Source of the DNA: Treponema sp.
GTDB lineage: Bacteria; Spirochaetota; Spirochaetia; Treponematales; Breznakiellaceae
Direction of reading: 5' to 3'
Assembly: GCA_031266695.1 (NCBI GenBank)
Contig: JAISAK010000208.1
Span: 1-7,059, forward strand
DNA length: 7,059 bases
Part shown: piece by piece, positions 5,781 to 7,059 of the stretch
Layout: the number at the start of each line of letters is the position of its first letter
Position numbering within the stretch: the stretch's first letter is position 1
Program-made: the position numbers and the translations under genes
Notes under the pieces: model-generated
Databases searched by the model: none
What the model saw: only the letters and a program-made list of their open reading frames with translations
Told to the model about the DNA's origin: nothing

Positions 5781-7059
5781 AAACCCTTCTTCTCTTTGCG
5801 GTTCCTCCTGCCGTGGGCGCGGTTATCGGGTTTGTAACAAACGTCGTTGCCCTCAGGATGCTCTTCAGGCCGCTTCGGGAACTGCGCGTTTTCGGCATAA
5901 GGATTCCCTTTACGCCGGGAGTGCTGCCCCGGCAGCGGAAAAAACTGGCGGACAGCATCGGCTCTATGGTGGAACGGGAGCTGCTTACCGCGGAACTGCT
6001 GCGGGAACGCCTCAAGCAGGAAGATCTGCGCGGGGGCCTTTCGCGGGCCGTATCGGAAGCCGTGGATTCTTTCCTCTCCCGGCCCCTTGCCGGTTTTTTT
6101 CAAACCTCCGTATCCGGGGATTTTATCGCGTCTTTGTTCGCGGATTTTATCAACAGCGGCGTTTTTGAGGGCCTTGTTGAAATAGTTTTCGATTCCCTCG
6201 GCGTTGATTCCGGCAAAAGCCTTAACGAAATCCTGGGCGCGGAAAGAACGCGGAGGCTGGAGCAGGAAATTGAAGGCTTTGTTGAAAGGGAACTGCGGGA
6301 CAACAGGGAATTGATCTGCCGGCAGGCCGGTGCCGCCGCCGCCGCCGCGTACCCCGGAGCCGCCGCGGGTTTTGTCCGTTTTCTCCGGCAGAAGGAAATA
6401 CACCGGGAACTGGAAACCCGGGGCCGGATTTTTCTTGCCGGCGCGATTCTCAAACTTAACGTTTTCCAGCGCTTTTTTATTTCCGCCGCGCAGTATGGCA
6501 AAACCCTTCATGAGCGCATGCCGGAAATTATAGACGACCTTATCGGGCAGCTGGAAGAATTGTTCGCGGAAGAGGCGGCGCGGCGGCGGATACTGGGTTT
6601 CGCGGACAGCCTTGTACTGCGTTCCCTTTCCGGCGAAAAAATCCGGCCGGCCCGCGTGGTTTCGCTGCTGCTTGCCTCAAAGGCCGGCAGGCCCCTTCGG
6701 GAATTCCTGCCGGCGTTCAGCCGGGAGAATCTCCGGAACCTGCTGGCGGATATAATCGGGAGAACCGGCGAAAACGGTTTTTACGAAGGGTTCAAAAAAA
6801 AGCTGCTGGAAAAATACGGGCCTGAAAAGATAGGAACCCTTCTCCTGATTGATGAAAAAAAGAAAGAAAGCCTTGTTGGACAGATCTGTTCCTCTCTGCT
6901 GCGTATCTTCGGCTCGGAGGCGGAGAGGATACTGGGTACCCTGAATATCCGCGTCATGGTTTCCCGGCGCATAGACTCCCTTGACATGCTTCAGGTAGAG
7001 CGGATCATCCTTGACGTTATGGCAAACCAGCTTAAATGGATAGACATCTTCGGCGCGAT
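5777..7059 (+). CDS. DUF445 family membrane protein, 3' end missing
   Basis: The frame opens with ATG at 5777, overlapping the preceding stop as ATGA, and stays open through the last base, giving 427 complete codons. The N-terminal hydrophobic helix (about 4-28) carries the family pattern GAVIGFVTNVVALRMLFRP (14-32), followed by FGIRIPFTPGVLPRQRKKLA (39-58). These two are the hallmarks of DUF445/YheB-like proteins. A long, charged, largely helical middle (60-400) follows. The last visible stretch VERIILDVMANQLKWIDIFGA is the usual run-up to the C-terminal membrane helix, so only a few tens of residues are probably missing. The biochemical role of DUF445 is not established; bacterial members are membrane proteins, some reported in spore or envelope contexts. 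Coupling to an SH3-like lipoprotein suggests an envelope function here. A short Ala run (about 187-192) comes from a GCC repeat near 6333-6347. Confidence 0.9.
   Translation, partial: MKTLLLFAVPPAVGAVIGFVTNVVALRMLFRPLRELRVFGIRIPFTPGVLPRQRKKLADSIGSMVERELLTAELLRERLKQEDLRGGLSRAVSEAVDSFLSRPLAGFFQTSVSGDFIASLFADFINSGVFEGLVEIVFDSLGVDSGKSLNEILGAERTRRLEQEIEGFVERELRDNRELICRQAGAAAAAAYPGAAAGFVRFLRQKEIHRELETRGRIFLAGAILKLNVFQRFFISAAQYGKTLHERMPEIIDDLIGQLEELFAEEAARRRILGFADSLVLRSLSGEKIRPARVVSLLLASKAGRPLREFLPAFSRENLRNLLADIIGRTGENGFYEGFKKKLLEKYGPEKIGTLLLIDEKKKESLVGQICSSLLRIFGSEAERILGTLNIRVMVSRRIDSLDMLQVERIILDVMANQLKWIDIFGA

Noticed and set aside
5744..6511. Minus-strand open frame of 255 residues opposite the DUF445 gene
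   Set aside because: The plus strand encodes recognisable DUF445 motifs through this span; the minus frame is basic, repetitive and motif-free.

Overview
The window reads as spirochete chromosome, most likely a Treponema-like member of the Treponematales (termite-gut or rumen type, moderately GC-rich). This rests on protein style rather than a database match: a beta-propeller lipoprotein resembling the spirochetal LIC_12708/NHL-type family, lipoproteins with loose lipoboxes (xVSC), an outer-membrane barrel, and several small membrane-anchored proteins of a kind seen mainly in treponemes. The region is gene-dense, with no tRNA, rRNA, CRISPR array, insertion sequence or prophage signal visible.

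Layout. (1) Positions 1-3444, plus strand: a three-gene translationally coupled block. It holds the 3' part of a beta-propeller lipoprotein gene, a fused NAD(P)H-hydrate epimerase/dehydratase (nnr type), and a 199-residue protein with one membrane anchor. Both junctions are 4-base GTGA stop/start overlaps. (2) Positions 3445-3506 are a short promoter-like gap. (3) Positions 3507-4408, plus strand: a four-helix membrane protein and a Nudix (MutT-like) hydrolase, 17 bases apart. (4) Positions 4343-5338, minus strand: an omptin-like outer-membrane protease candidate, overlapping the Nudix gene tail to tail by 66 bases. (5) Positions 5343-7059, plus strand: a small SH3-like lipoprotein gene divergent from the omptin gene, coupled by an ATGA overlap to a DUF445 membrane protein that runs off the window end.

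How the genes fit together. Two are damage-repair or house-cleaning enzymes: Nnr repairs hydrated NAD(P)H, and the Nudix enzyme probably cleans the nucleotide pool. Most of the others act at the envelope: two lipoproteins, a single-pass anchor protein, two integral membrane proteins and an outer-membrane barrel. The two points most worth a second look are the omptin-like protein, which keeps the DEH half of the omptin active site but appears to carry Asn at one of the usual Asp positions, and the very compact divergent start region at 5304-5375, where both genes look as if they could be transcribed leaderless. I saw no obviously new multi-gene defence or mobile system.
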